Source: Paenibacillus algicola
GTDB lineage: Bacteria; Bacillota; Bacilli; Paenibacillales; Paenibacillaceae
Reading direction: 5' to 3'
Length of the DNA stretch: 64,000 bases
Assembly (NCBI RefSeq): GCF_005577435.1
Contig: NZ_CP040396.1
Coordinates: forward strand, 2,166,501-2,230,500
Both the position numbers and the translations under genes were made by a program. Shown piece by piece: positions 16,418-25,100 of this stretch (positions within the stretch are counted from its first letter, which is position 1; each line of letters begins with the position of its first letter). The notes under the pieces are model-generated. The model was not told the origin of the DNA. It saw only the letters and a list, made by a program, of their open reading frames with translations, and did no database searches.

Positions 16418-16740
16418 TATCTTTGGAAGGAAAGATAGAAAATAACACACCAATACGAACAACTCAAAGAATGCTAATTTTTGAAGATGAAGATACCACT
16501 AAGCAAGTAATTATAAAGTTTGCCTACACTAAAAATTTTATAGGAAACGACATTATTGAATATAGTAAAACTAAAGGTCTATCTGACATTGATCAGAACC
16601 TATCTCAAAAAACAGATATTTTAACTTTTAGCTATAAAAACTTGATAATTATTGTCCAGCAGAATGCAGAGGCTAAAATAGATAGCGAAATAACAAAAAA
16701 AGCTACAAGAGCCATTCAGTCTTATCTAAAGAATTTTTAA
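16418..16740 (+). pseudogene. Lipoprotein gene, 3' part, separated by IS256
   Basis: This frame continues the 14712 lipoprotein after the IS (total 283 + 323 nt = 202 codons with stop). The product part reads LSLEGKIENNTPIRTT, then RMLIFEDEDTTKQVIIKFAYTKN, and ends QSYLKNF. It looks like an alpha/beta extracytoplasmic domain of unknown family. It has no SD of its own and a TTG at 16423 only by chance, so it is probably not expressed alone. Confidence 0.85.
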
Positions 16741-16812
16741 AAATCCAGAATTTATGTTTTATAATTTTATAATACAGTGGCAGCTTTTTTATTTCGGAAG
16801 CAACAACAAAAA

Positions 16813-16845
16813 AAGATAACCCTGTACAAGTACAGAGGTCATCTT
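16813..16845 (-). terminator. Terminator of lexA (minus strand)
   Basis: AAGATAACCCTGTAC pairs with GTACAGAGGTCATCTT. On the minus strand it is followed by TTTTTTTGTTG. It ends lexA and may also stop transcripts from the split lipoprotein gene. Confidence 0.8.
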
Positions 16846-16869
16846 CTCTTAATTAGATGGTGAATATTC

Positions 16870-17496
16870 CTAATGAATATCTCTAAAAATGCCTACTACT
16901 TTACCTAAAATCGATACATGATTCAAGCGAAGCGGCTCGTACGCCGAGTTCTCTGGCTGAAGACGGATATGATCCTTTTCCTTATAGAAGGTCTTGACTG
17001 TAGCTTCGTCCTCTTCGGTCATGGCGACGACAATATCTCCATTGTCCGCGGTCTGCTGCTGTCTCACGATCACGTAATCTCCATTGATAATTCCAGCCTC
17101 AACCATACTGTCGCCAGCGACGGAAAGCATGAAAATCTTGTCATCGCCAACAAAATGCTGAGGCAGCGGGAAGTAATCTTCAATATTCTCCGTAGCGGTG
17201 ATCGGAACGCCGGCGGTAACCTTACCGACTACAGGCACTCTGGAAATCGTATGCGTGAAAAGATTGCTGCTCTCTGACTCTTCCTGGCCCAGCAGTTCAA
17301 TCGCTCTAGGCTTAGTAGGGTCTCGGCGAATCAGGCCCTTCTTCTCCAGACGGTCTAAATGACCGTGTACCGTAGAGCTGGAGGCCAGTCCGACGGCTTC
17401 GCCAATCTCACGAACTGAAGGCGGATACCCTTTACTGCGTACTTCTGTACGGATAAATTCCAATATGGCCAATTGGCGGCTGGATATCTTCGACAT
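16870..17496 (-). CDS. lexA: LexA repressor
   Basis: The protein has 208 aa, the usual length. The N-terminal winged helix (about 1-68) includes [20 protein letters not shown]. The hinge and self-cleavage site are A95-G96 in KVTAGVP. The catalytic dyad is S130 (GDSM) and K168 (ATVKTF). LexA represses SOS genes and cleaves itself when RecA filaments form on damaged DNA. Five LexA boxes lie in the divergent upstream region, one inside its own promoter spacer, so it is autoregulated. Confidence 0.98.
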   Translation of the reverse strand: MSKISSRQLAILEFIRTEVRSKGYPPSVREIGEAVGLASSSTVHGHLDRLEKKGLIRRDPTKPRAIELLGQEESESSNLFTHTISRVPVVGKVTAGVPITATENIEDYFPLPQHFVGDDKIFMLSVAGDSMVEAGIINGDYVIVRQQQTADNGDIVVAMTEEDEATVKTFYKEKDHIRLQPENSAYEPLRLNHVSILGKVVGIFRDIH

Positions 17497-17531
17497 TCCT
17501 TATCAACCCCATTTATGTAACGTTTGGTAAA

Positions 17532-17560
17532 AGTATAACATAGAACTACCGTTCGTACAA
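17532..17560 (-). promoter_or_regulatory. lexA promoter
   Basis: On the minus strand TTGTAC (17560-17555), a 17-base spacer and TATACT (17537-17532). The perfect LexA box 17543-17554 fills the spacer, which explains autorepression. Confidence 0.7.
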
Positions 17561-17661
17561 ACATTAGTTCTAAATAATTTTTCTCGGAACAATTGTTCGT
17601 AAAAAACGCTTGAAACAAACAAGTGTTCTTGTTATAGTAGATTCAAACAGAACATTTGTTT
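17543..17661. promoter_or_regulatory. Cluster of five LexA (SOS) boxes
   Basis: Sites of the form GAAC-N4-GTTC. Two are perfect: 17543-17554 (GAACTACCGTTC) and 17587-17598 (GAACAATTGTTC). Three have one mismatch: 17559-17570, 17617-17628 and 17650-17661. They cover both divergent promoters, so LexA represses lexA and the yneA-like gene together. B. subtilis has a similar but smaller arrangement. Confidence 0.9.
17610..17638 (+). promoter_or_regulatory. yneA promoter
   Basis: TTGAAA at 17610-17615, a 17-base spacer and TATAGT at 17633-17638. A LexA box (17617-17628) lies in the spacer and another (17650-17661) just after the start site. Confidence 0.75.
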
Positions 17662-17675
17662 GGGAGATGATCGAC

Positions 17676-18050
17676 ATGCTGAAATATAGTACTTATCGGA
17701 GTATTTATGACCACCCGGCGCAGCCGCAAGCTAGGGCACAGGGGAGGAAGTCCTTATCTCAAGCTTTGAATTACATAATGTCTTTAAACCGCAAAAAGCT
17801 GTTAGGTATTCTGTTCGTGTTCTTTCTGGGCTTTAGCAGTGCATTGACTGTATTTGCAAACGGGGTAGAGGAACCTGCTGAGGTGAGGGAGATCGTTGTG
17901 CAGTCAGGTGACACCTTATGGAGCATTGCAGCTAGTCACAAGCCGGATTCCATGGACATCCGTGACTATATTCATACCGTTGCGAAGTTTAACGGACTGA
18001 ATAGCCATGATATTAAATTCGGAGAGGTTCTGAGCTTACCCCTCTACTAA
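17676..18050 (+). CDS. yneA: SOS cell-division suppressor YneA-like, LysM domain
   Basis: The protein has 124 aa from ATG 17676 (GGGAGA eight bases upstream). A polar N-terminus of about 40 residues precedes one membrane helix (about 42-60). A LysM domain follows (about 70-124, VVQSGDTLWSIAASHK). In B. subtilis YneA delays septation during the SOS response. The same divergent position next to lexA and the LexA boxes support that role here. The long cytoplasmic N-terminus is longer than in the B. subtilis protein. Confidence 0.88.
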   Translation: MLKYSTYRSIYDHPAQPQARAQGRKSLSQALNYIMSLNRKKLLGILFVFFLGFSSALTVFANGVEEPAEVREIVVQSGDTLWSIAASHKPDSMDIRDYIHTVAKFNGLNSHDIKFGEVLSLPLY

Positions 18051-18167
18051 ACTGTCATAGGGATTAGGCTTAATGTATACTCATTCTCCTTGATCTGCAT
18101 TATTTAAAATGACGTATCTGTTTCTTCACAGATAATGATATAATATATCTGACTCTTTCATAATAAA

Positions 18168-18206
18168 GAGCTTGGTCAAGGCCGCTTTCTTGACAAGCTC
18201 TTTTTC
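18168..18206 (+). terminator. Terminator after yneA
   Basis: AAAGAGCTTGGTCAAG pairs with CTTGACAAGCTCTTT, followed by TTCTC. A TATAAT-like box lies at 18140-18145, so a very short transcript is also possible. Confidence 0.8.
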
Positions 18207-18249
18207 TCATGTCACAGTTAGAAATGAACATATAAGTGGAGGTATTCAG

Positions 18250-18453
18250 ATGGACATTGATGCATTGGTGGAGCGTATTAACGTTCTAGCGAGAAAGAAT
18301 AAGACGGAGGGGTTAACGGAGCAGGAGCAGCAGGAGCGTGCTGAGCTTCGTGAAATCTATCTCAATAATATAAGAAGAAATTTCCGGCAGCAGCTGGATT
18401 CCATTGAATTTGTTGATGAAGAGCCCGGTAAAGGGAAAGGCTTAAAGCATTAA
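18250..18453 (+). CDS. DUF896 family protein (YnzC-like)
   Basis: The protein has 67 aa from ATG 18250, behind GTGGAGG. It is a short helical hairpin with IDALVERINVLARKNK and LTEQEQQERAELREIYL, the DUF896 pattern. In B. subtilis ynzC follows yneA in the same SOS operon. Here a terminator separates the two genes, so co-regulation is weaker. Its molecular role is unknown. Confidence 0.88.
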   Translation: MDIDALVERINVLARKNKTEGLTEQEQQERAELREIYLNNIRRNFRQQLDSIEFVDEEPGKGKGLKH

Positions 18454-18492
18454 GTCTGCTTTTTAAATAAACATGAATAAAGGGGTAAGGAC

Positions 18493-19014
18493 ATGTCTCG
18501 TTCATGGGAAAGAAAAGTAAGCAAGAACCTGGCCCAGGTCAATAAACAGCGTAAGAAGCAGGGCCAGACCTCTATTGGCGGTAACGGTACAGCGGCTGAT
18601 GGACACATTTTTAAGGGTCGTAAATATGTACTGCCGATTGTGCTTCTGGCCCTGGCAGGTCTGTACGCTTTGTTGGGCAGAGCTACAGCGAGCGCGGCTG
18701 GAGCAAGCGACGTTCTGAACTGGGTAGGAGTTAGTCTGTATGTGCTGCTTGCGATCATGATTTTTTTGAGAAAGCCGTTCTTGAAGGTTGGCCGAAATAC
18801 GCTGTCAACGTTCAAATTCAATCGCGAACGGAAGCTATCACCTTCCGAAATTAGCAAGATTCGGCTTTTGAACGGCTCTGTCGTTATTGAGACGTCAGCA
18901 AAGGGCGGCAATTGGGTGTTTTCCCGTCTGATTAACCGATATGACACGGATGCTATGGGAAAAAGGCTGGAGGAATTCGCCAGCATGCACCAAATTGCGG
19001 TGGAGCGCGAGTAA
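18493..19014 (+). CDS. Hypothetical two-helix membrane protein
   Basis: The protein has 173 aa. A basic N-terminus (about 1-43) is followed by two membrane helices (about 44-62 and 76-92). A C-terminal soluble domain (about 100-173) contains LSPSEISKIRLLNGSVVIETSAKGGNWVFSR, a PH-like beta pattern. I know no named family. It is 40 bases after the DUF896 gene and 35 before a HAD gene, so it may share their transcript. Confidence 0.75.
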   Translation: MSRSWERKVSKNLAQVNKQRKKQGQTSIGGNGTAADGHIFKGRKYVLPIVLLALAGLYALLGRATASAAGASDVLNWVGVSLYVLLAIMIFLRKPFLKVGRNTLSTFKFNRERKLSPSEISKIRLLNGSVVIETSAKGGNWVFSRLINRYDTDAMGKRLEEFASMHQIAVERE

Positions 19015-19049
19015 CCGACAAATTACAGAAGATTGAAGGGGAGAGGGAC

Positions 19050-19850
19050 ATGTCTACTGCTGCTGTGTTGTTTGATTTGGATGATACCCTGCTATGGGAT
19101 GAGCGAAGTGTAGAAGAGGCCTTTACAGCTACCTGCAAAGCAGCTGCCGACGCTGTCTCCATTGATGCCGGGGAGCTGCTTGCAGCTGTTCGTGAAGAAG
19201 CTCGTAAGCTTTATGAAACCTATGATACATTTGCTTTTACTCAAATGATCGGCATTAATCCTTACGAAGGCTTGTGGGCGAACTTCACGGCAGGGGAACA
19301 GCCAGAGTTTCGCCGGCTGCAGGAGCTGGCGCCAGGCTACCGCAAATCGTCCTGGGACAAGGCACTGAACAGGCTCGGAGTGCAGAATGAGGAGCTGGCC
19401 GCTGCACTGGCGGAACAGTTCGCCGCGGAACGAAGAAAGCGCCCTTACGTGTACGCAGAAACGTTTGAAGTGTTGAAGTCGCTGCAAGGTAAGGTTAAGC
19501 TGCTGCTGCTGACGAACGGCAGTCCGGATTTGCAGCAAGAGAAGCTGGATGGAGTGCCTGATCTGGCTCCGTATTTTGATCACATTGTGATCTCAGGCAG
19601 CTTCGGTAAGGGTAAACCTGATCCTTCCATTTTCCTGCATGCGCTCAGCATGCTGGAGGTCGATCCACAGCGGGCTATAATGGTAGGGGATAAGCTGACA
19701 ACTGACATTAAGGGCGGTAATGCGGCCGGACTGACAACCGTCTGGATTAATCGAACCGACCGTCCTAAAGATCCTGCAATCCTTCCGAATTACGAAATTC
19801 AGGATCTGAAGGAGCTGCACCCCATCTTAAATGAGCTGCAGCTTACATAA
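19050..19850 (+). CDS. HAD family hydrolase (YjjG/YsaA-like)
   Basis: The protein has 266 aa with the four HAD motifs: FDLDDTLLW (nucleophile Asp), LLLTNGSPD, GKGKPDPSIF (Lys) and VGDKLTTDIKGG. The helical cap of about 90 residues after motif I fits subfamily I. Likely substrates are small phosphate esters, including nucleotides, but the sequence does not tell which. Confidence 0.88.
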   Translation: MSTAAVLFDLDDTLLWDERSVEEAFTATCKAAADAVSIDAGELLAAVREEARKLYETYDTFAFTQMIGINPYEGLWANFTAGEQPEFRRLQELAPGYRKSSWDKALNRLGVQNEELAAALAEQFAAERRKRPYVYAETFEVLKSLQGKVKLLLLTNGSPDLQQEKLDGVPDLAPYFDHIVISGSFGKGKPDPSIFLHALSMLEVDPQRAIMVGDKLTTDIKGGNAAGLTTVWINRTDRPKDPAILPNYEIQDLKELHPILNELQLT

Positions 19851-19876
19851 ACAATCCTTATATGCTGCGCTATTGA

Positions 19877-19905
19877 AGTCCCGAATATGATTCGGGGCTT
19901 TTTAG
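19877..19905 (+). terminator. Terminator after HAD gene
   Basis: AGTCCCGAAT pairs with ATTCGGGGCT around a TATG loop, then TTTTTAG. Confidence 0.85.
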
Positions 19906-19975
19906 CGTTCCCTTTTTACTTCGTGCCTCTAAAGCTGTGTTTCACATTCTCTCATTCAGGTAATTATACAGGTAG

Positions 19976-20000
19976 ACCATGATGACCATGATGACCATGA
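19976..20000 (+). repeat. 9-bp tandem triplicate
   Basis: GACCATGAT repeated almost three times just before the SD of the next gene. It could be a slippage-prone microsatellite. Confidence 0.7.
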
Positions 20001-20028
20001 GATCTAAACCTAGAGAGGAGAATTCACG

Positions 20029-20673
20029 ATGAAGACAGCAGTGTTTGGAGCAAACGGACAAATTGGAAGAATCTTCACAGACCTCTGGATTCGAGAGCAG
20101 CATGGTGAGGTAAGAGCTTTGATACGAAGCAGTGATCAGGCAGGGTATTTTGAAGAACTCGGTGCAGATCCTGTGCTGCTTAATCTGGAGGATGATGTCA
20201 ACACACTGGCGAAGGCGCTTGAAGGCTGTGAAGCAGTTGTTTTTGCTGCAGGCTCTGGAGGGGATACCGGGGCAGATATGACGCTGCTGATCGACCTCGA
20301 CGGGGCGGTGAAAGCTTCCGAGGCAGCCTTGAAAGCAGGCATTGACCGGTTTGTGCTGGTGAGTGCTATGGGTGCAGGTGAACGGGAGCGCTGGAGCGAC
20401 AGCATCAAGCCATATTATGTGGCCAAGCACTATGCCGATCAGGCCGTTGAATCCAGCGGACTTTCTTATACGATATTGCGTCCGGGTGCGCTGACCAATG
20501 ACGAGGGCAGTGGAAACATTGAAGCGGGGCCGAGTCTTGAGCCTGGAAGTATTCCAAGAGCAGATGTTGCTGCTGCCATTGTGACTGCATTATTAGAGCC
20601 TAACACACAGGGCAAATCGTTTGAGCTGATTGAGGGCAGTACACCAATATCAGAAGCTTTATCAAAGCTCTGA
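20029..20673 (+). CDS. NAD(P)-binding SDR-like protein (YhfK-like)
   Basis: The protein has 214 aa with a GANGQIGR dinucleotide-binding loop at the N-terminus. It also has the atypical-SDR pattern VLVSAMGAG ... YYVAKHYADQAVESSGLSYTILRPGALT. Tyr/Lys in the YYVAK segment may be catalytic. It resembles YhfK and biliverdin/flavin-reductase-like proteins. The substrate is unknown. Good SD AGAGGAG. Confidence 0.85.
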   Translation: MKTAVFGANGQIGRIFTDLWIREQHGEVRALIRSSDQAGYFEELGADPVLLNLEDDVNTLAKALEGCEAVVFAAGSGGDTGADMTLLIDLDGAVKASEAALKAGIDRFVLVSAMGAGERERWSDSIKPYYVAKHYADQAVESSGLSYTILRPGALTNDEGSGNIEAGPSLEPGSIPRADVAAAIVTALLEPNTQGKSFELIEGSTPISEALSKL

Positions 20674-20694
20674 TTGAATACAGCAAATGAAGAA

Positions 20695-20744
20695 TGCCTG
20701 GAGACACTTTCCTCAATTGAAGGTGGTCTCCAGGTCTTTTTATA
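20695..20744 (+). terminator. Long stem terminator
   Basis: CCTGGAGAC ... GTCTCCAGG with an inner TCAATTGA palindrome, followed by TCTTTTTAT. Confidence 0.88.
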
Positions 20745-20808
20745 ACTCCGGCGGGTTGAATCGTCACATAATTGTAAGTCTCCCGCAATGCATCGAAGGA
20801 GAGGAATC

Positions 20809-21012
20809 ATGTATAATGACCTTACGGATGTAGAACCGATACTAAAGCAGGTGAATTTATATGAAGAGCACTGGCACGAAGCTGTCTTTGAAAAGAAATG
20901 CTGCTCTATGGTCCGCGCTCCTGCTCGCCGCGATTGCACTGGCTGGCTGCAGTGGGGAGTCCGTCAAAGGGAGTGGCGGGGAATGGGTGCTAGAGGATCC
21001 GATCCTCATTGA
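20809..21012 (+). CDS. Possible short ORF overlapping the lipoprotein gene
   Basis: ATG 20809 has an excellent SD (AAGGAGAGG at 20797-20805) and begins MYNDLTDVEPILKQVNLYEEHWHEAVF. From about residue 18 on it overlaps the next gene in another frame, and the later part is Arg/Trp-rich and looks non-native. It may be a leader ORF that couples translation to the lipoprotein, or the rest of a gene truncated by a deletion. Coding status is uncertain. Confidence 0.35.
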   Translation: MYNDLTDVEPILKQVNLYEEHWHEAVFEKKCCSMVRAPARRDCTGWLQWGVRQREWRGMGARGSDPH

Positions 21013-21295
21013 ATTAACTTTGAGCAAAGAGGTGGCCGCTGTCGGCGAGGCTGTGTCCATGATCGCGAAGGTCACTCAATCGGGCGAACCGGTGGATGAT
21101 GCGGATACCGTAGAATTCGAAATTACGCAGGAAGGCGGAGGCATGCAGGTAAAGGTCCCGGCACAGCACTCCGGCAACGGAAATTATGAACTTCAGAAGA
21201 GGTTTACGGATACGGGTACATACCGAATTGTCTCTCACGTTACCGCGAGGGGAATGCATTCCATGCCTGTCAAGGAACTACAGGTTACCCCATAG
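20861..21295 (+). CDS. FixH/YtkA-like lipoprotein
   Basis: The protein has 144 aa. The lipoprotein signal ends LAGC (Cys about residue 30). The mature domain is an Ig-like beta sandwich (about 45-144) with VGEAVSMIAKVTQSGEPVDDAD and YRIVSHVTARGMHSM, as in YtkA/FixH-like proteins. Members are extracytoplasmic and some bind copper, but no clear Cys/His/Met site is certain here. SD AGGTGA lies within the upstream short ORF. Confidence 0.8.
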   Translation: MKSTGTKLSLKRNAALWSALLLAAIALAGCSGESVKGSGGEWVLEDPILIELTLSKEVAAVGEAVSMIAKVTQSGEPVDDADTVEFEITQEGGGMQVKVPAQHSGNGNYELQKRFTDTGTYRIVSHVTARGMHSMPVKELQVTP

Positions 21296-21337
21296 CGCAC
21301 ATGCTGGTCACCGCCATACTATGAATATTGTACAATG

Positions 21338-21376
21338 CAAAAGCAGCAAGACCTCTGAGGCCTTGCTGCTTTTGCT
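21338..21376. terminator. Bidirectional terminator
   Basis: AAAAGCAGCAAG ... CTTGCTGCTTTT with an inner CCTC/GAGG pairing. T-runs on both strands separate the lipoprotein from the leftward ARD gene. Confidence 0.88.
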
Positions 21377-21391
21377 GGTTCCTGATCGTTT

Positions 21392-21925
21392 TTACAGGCC
21401 TGGGTTAGGCACGGGTGTCGCGATCCAGCCATTGGCTTCAATGAACAAACGAACGGCTACAATTTGCTTGTTATCCATTAATGTAAAGAAGTGCGGCGTA
21501 TTCTCAGGTACGGAAATAACGTCCCCCGGCTCCAATTCCACATTAAAATAACCTACATCCTCTGCACCTTTAATAATGAAAATGCCTTTACCGCCAACAA
21601 TAGCGCGGATTTCATCTTCAGTATGAGTGTGAACCTCTTCAAATTTTTGCAGAAGCTCTTCCAGGTTAGGGGTAGATTCAGACAGGGTGATGACGTCCCA
21701 GATTTTATAGCCGCGGCGGGCAGCCAGATCCCGAATTTCTTCATCAAAAATATCAAGAATTCGTTTCTTGTCATCATCAGAGAGTGAAAACTGCTCCTGC
21801 AGCTCCTGTGGAAGCTTATCCATATTCCAATGCTCGTATACGACCTCTTGCGAGTTTAGGAATTGACGAACATTTTCCTCGCCGGAGATTCTTTCGTTCG
21901 TGTTGCGAATTACAATTTCAGCCAT
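21392..21925 (-). CDS. mtnD: Acireductone dioxygenase
   Basis: The protein has 177 aa with a cupin core. Metal ligands are visible in HTHTEDEIR (two His and Glu) and the later NTPHFF His. The enzyme oxidises the acireductone of the methionine salvage pathway to the keto-acid precursor of methionine (Fe form). No other mtn genes are nearby. It is divergent from metH, so two methionine-forming functions share one intergenic region. Confidence 0.92.
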   Translation of the reverse strand: MAEIVIRNTNERISGEENVRQFLNSQEVVYEHWNMDKLPQELQEQFSLSDDDKKRILDIFDEEIRDLAARRGYKIWDVITLSESTPNLEELLQKFEEVHTHTEDEIRAIVGGKGIFIIKGAEDVGYFNVELEPGDVISVPENTPHFFTLMDNKQIVAVRLFIEANGWIATPVPNPGL

Positions 21926-22104
21926 GATTATATCCCTCTTTCTCCACTTGGAATAATAAGTATTATAAGGTTTTACAAGCAGCTTGTCATCCCTTTACCT
22001 GTATTTTATATGATTGCGCCGCATAATTCACGTTATAATCATTCTTTCCTAATGAATTTAATTCTGTTACACTAAGATTTAACGTTTTACGGGGAGGGGT
22101 AGCT

Positions 22105-25100
22105 TTGAGTAAGCCAAGTTTACAAGATATGCTAAAAGAACGAATATTAATCCTCGATGGTGCAATGGGCACCATGATTCAGCAGGAGGACCTCTCTCCA
22201 GAGGATTTTGGTGGAGAAGAACTGGATGGCTGTAACGAAATGCTGGTGCTTGAGCGGCCGGACGTGATTCAATATATACATGAAAAATACCTCGAGGCGG
22301 GTGCAGATCTAATCGAGACCAATACCTTTGGCGCGACATCCGTGGTATTGGCCGAATACGATATCCCGCATTTAGCCAAAGAAATCAATTTGGAGGCTGC
22401 TCGCTTAGCGCGTGCTGCTGTAGATAAATATTCGACACCAGAGCGCCCGCGTTACGTAATCGGGGCCCTAGGACCCACGACGAAGACGCTGTCGGTGACC
22501 GGAGGCGTGACGTTTGCCGAGCTGATTGAGAGCTACGAAGAGCAGGTTGTAGCTCTCATTGAGGGCGGGGTTGACGCGCTGCTGCTGGAAACATCGCAGG
22601 ATACGCTGAATGTTAAGGCGGGTACGATTGGCATTCGTCAGGCTTTTGAGTCATGTGGCGTTCAGCTGCCAATTATGATATCAGGTACGATTGAGCCAAT
22701 GGGAACCACACTCGCCGGTCAGAATATTGAGGCCTTCTGCATTTCATTAGAGCATATACAGCCGATTTCCATCGGGCTCAACTGTGCTACGGGTCCGGAG
22801 TTTATGAGAGACCACATTCGTTCGCTGTCAGATATGTCGAGTGCGGCGATTAGCTGCTATCCAAACGCAGGACTGCCAGATGAGAATGGTCACTATCATG
22901 AGTCTCCGGAATCCTTGGCGCAAAAAATGGGTGCTTTTGCCGAAAAAGGCTGGCTGAACATTGCCGGAGGGTGCTGCGGAACGACACCGGAGCATATCCG
23001 GGCATTAAGTGAGGTAATGAGCCGCTATGCACCGCGCCCGCTGTCAGGCAGCCATCTGCCCGCGCTTTCCGGAATTGATCCCGTCTACATTGAACAGGAT
23101 AACCGTCCATATATGGTCGGCGAGCGGACGAATGTGCTCGGCTCGCGGAAGTTCAAGCGTCTTATTGTAGAAGGCAAGTATGAAGAGGCCTCGGAAATAG
23201 CCAGGGCGCAGGTCAAGAACGGTGCACATATTATTGATGTCTGCGTTCAGGACCCCGATCGGGAGGAGAAGGCCGATATGATCGCGTTCCTGGAGCTTGT
23301 CGTCAAAAAGGTCAAGGTGCCCTTGATGATTGACACAACCGATCCGGAAGTGATTGATCTGGCCTTGAGCTACTCCCAGGGGAAAGCGATTATTAACTCC
23401 ATTAACCTTGAGGATGGCGAAGAAAAGTTTGAGCATGTAACTCCATTGATTCATAAGTACGGTGCTGCGGTGGTCGTGGGTACCATTGACGAGAGCGGCC
23501 AGGCCATACACCGGGAGGATAAATTAAACGTTGCAAAGCGCTCCTATGAGCTCTTGGTTCATAAATACGGAATCAAGCCGGAGGATATTATTTTTGACAC
23601 GCTGGTGTTCCCGGTAGGTACCGGGGATGAGCAGTATATTGGCTCGGCCAAAGAAACGATTGAAGGAATTCGTCTCATTAAAGAGGCAATGCCGGAGTGC
23701 CATACGATTCTGGGGATTAGTAATGTTTCGTTTGGCTTGCCGGAGGCGGGCAGAGAGGTGCTGAACTCGGTATTCTTATATGAATGCACGAAGGCGGGCC
23801 TCGATTATGCCATCGTCAATACCGAGAAGCTGGAGCGTTATGCTTCTATCTCCGATGAGGAGAAGCGCCTTGCGGAGGATCTGATCTACCGGACCAATGA
23901 TGATACCCTTTCCGCTTTTGTAGCCGCATTCCGGAATAAGAAGGTTGAGAAGAAGGAAAAGATCTCGAACCTTTCTCTAGAAGAGCGTCTAGCATCTTAC
24001 GTGGTTGAAGGCTCCAAGGAAGGCTTGATCCCGGATCTGAATGAAGCCCTCAAAAAAAGCTCACCGCTGCAAATTATCAATGGTCCCCTGATGGAAGGGA
24101 TGTCCGAGGTTGGGAGACTGTTTAATAATAACGAGCTGATCGTTGCCGAGGTGCTGCAGAGTGCGGAAGTCATGAAGGCTTCAGTAGCTTATCTGGAACC
24201 ATTTATGGAGAAAAACGAATCGTCAGTTAAGGGGAAAATCATGCTCGCCACAGTCAAGGGTGATGTGCATGATATTGGAAAAAATCTGGTAGAAATCATC
24301 CTTGCGAACAATGGTTACCATATTGTTAACTTGGGTATAAAAGTACCACCGGAGCAGATCATTGAAGCGTATCGCAGAGAACAGCCCGATGCAATCGGGT
24401 TATCCGGTCTGCTGGTGAAGTCGGCCCAACAGATGGTTCTGACGGCACAGGATTTAAAAACGGCGGGCATCAGCGTTCCGATCATGGTGGGCGGAGCAGC
24501 GTTAACACGCAAATTTACCCGGACGCGGATTCGTCCCGAGTACGAAGGTATGGTGTTATATGCCAAGGATGCGATGGACGGCCTTGATCTTGCCAACAAG
24601 CTGAGTGATCCGGTTAACCGTTCCAGCCTGCAGCTGCAGCTTGAACAGGAGCGCGAGGAGGATGCACAGGTCCAAACTGTAATTAAGGTAATGCCAGAGC
24701 CGGTGCGGATTAAGCGTTCTGAGGTTTCTACGGAAGCGCCGGTATACATGCCGCCGGATTTGGATCGTCATATTATTCGTAACTACCCGATTTCTCATAT
24801 TCTTCCTTATGTAAACATGCAGATGCTGTTAGGTCATCACCTCGGCCTGCGGGGATCGGTAGAGCAGCTCTTGGCAGCACAGGATCCCAAAGCAGTTTCA
24901 TTAAAGGAGACGGTAGACAGCATTTTTGACGAAGCGATTCGCAACGGGATTATTCAAGCACACGCTATGTACCGCTTCTTCCCGGCGCAGTCGGAGGGCA
25001 ATGATATTCTCATCTATGATCCAGCGGACTCCAAAACGGTGCTTCATCGTTTTAGCTTCCCAAGGCAGCAGGTTGAGCCTTATCTGTGTTTGTCTGACTT

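Noticed and set aside
16423..16740. Independent 105-aa gene after the IS256 element
   Set aside because: The frame continues the interrupted lipoprotein gene exactly, and there is no SD for the TTG. It is better explained as the 3' part of that gene.
22014..22039. TTGCGC and TATAAT as metH promoter
   Set aside because: The spacer is only 14 bases. The -10 box may be real but the pair is not convincing.
21926..22104. S-box or cobalamin riboswitch upstream of metH
   Set aside because: The 180-base leader lacks the conserved motifs and has no terminator/antiterminator pair.
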